From assembly GCA_021778375.1 (NCBI GenBank), contig JAJYCM010000155.1:1-6567 (forward strand): DNA of 6,567 nt, written 5' to 3'. This document shows, in pieces, positions 6,393 through 6,567 of this stretch; the stretch's first letter is position 1, and the number at the start of each line of letters is the position of its first letter. The DNA is from Bacteroidota bacterium (GTDB lineage Bacteria > Bacteroidota > Ignavibacteria > Ignavibacteriales > Ignavibacteriaceae). The notes beneath the pieces are model-generated. The model made no database searches. It was not told where the DNA came from and saw only the letters and a list, made by a program, of their open reading frames with translations. The position numbers and the translations under genes are program-made.

Positions 6393-6567
6393 TTGAATTA
6401 AAAGCAACGAAATTTATCATAAAAAATATCTTGATATAAATAACAAAGATTTAAACGGAAATAATATAAATGACGAATAAAACCTAAGAATTTAACGAAT
6501 TTTAAAATATAAATTTTCTATAAAAGAAAATTATATCTAGCTAAAAAGTAAATTTTTATTTAAGAAA

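Larger units (their letters stand above)
6321..6567. other. Intergenic spacer upstream of the gene block, likely holding its promoter
   Basis: These 247 bases hold no credible coding region on either strand. The part near the SpoIID-like gene (6324-6392) is rich in palindromes and partly GC-rich; 6393-6567 is very AT-rich. Because the next gene upstream is not in the window, this is the natural place for the promoter of the five-gene block. On the minus strand TTGTTA followed 19 bases later by TATGAT can be picked out near 6446-6416, but in such AT-rich DNA this is weak evidence, and I find no good match to the Bacteroidota TTTG/TAnnTTTG promoter. Confidence 0.4.

Noticed and set aside
6416..6446. 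Sigma70-like promoter TTGTTA / TATGAT on the minus strand
   Set aside because: The spacer is 19 bases and the DNA is so AT-rich that such matches are expected by chance; mentioned only in the spacer description.

Overview
The window is one block of five genes, all on the minus strand, transcribed from high to low coordinates. It is AT-rich and tightly packed. The proteins look Bacteroidota-like: a SpoIID/LytB protein, a tandem family 2 glycosyltransferase, a DUF4922 (HIT/GalT-like) protein, a BadF/BadG-type sugar kinase and an AmpG-like permease. The low GC, the weak or absent Shine-Dalgarno sequences and the GC-rich palindromes in an AT-rich spacer suggest a member of the Bacteroidota/Ignavibacteriota group, perhaps an environmental genome. 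That placement is inference from protein resemblance; there is no rRNA or other marker here.

Layout in the direction of transcription. A spacer at 6567-6321 holds GC-rich palindromes in an otherwise AT-rich leader. Then come the SpoIID/LytB-domain protein (6320-4971), a 50-bp gap, the two-domain glycosyltransferase (4920-3454), a 25-bp gap (preferred ATG start), the DUF4922 protein (3428-2400), a 51-bp gap, the BadF/BadG-type kinase (2348-1425), a 113-bp leader with a small hairpin and a clear ribosome binding site, and the AmpG-like permease (1311-28). The window ends 27 bases after the permease, so any next gene of the operon is unseen.

How the genes may work together (inference). The permease resembles AmpG, which imports anhydro-muropeptides. 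The kinase belongs to the superfamily of N-acetylglucosamine and N-acetylmuramic acid kinases. The SpoIID fold is known as a lytic transglycosylase or its activator acting on peptidoglycan glycan chains. The DUF4922 protein carries the active-site motif of hexose-1-phosphate uridylyltransferases and GDP-hexose phosphorylases, and the glycosyltransferase would use or make nucleotide-sugar-linked glycosides. Together these suggest uptake and intracellular processing of cell-wall sugars or oligosaccharides. The most striking point is that the SpoIID-like protein has no visible signal peptide or membrane anchor, and the kinase, DUF4922 protein and glycosyltransferase also look cytosolic. This fits an intracellular glycan salvage or remodelling pathway whose chemistry cannot be read from sequence alone.
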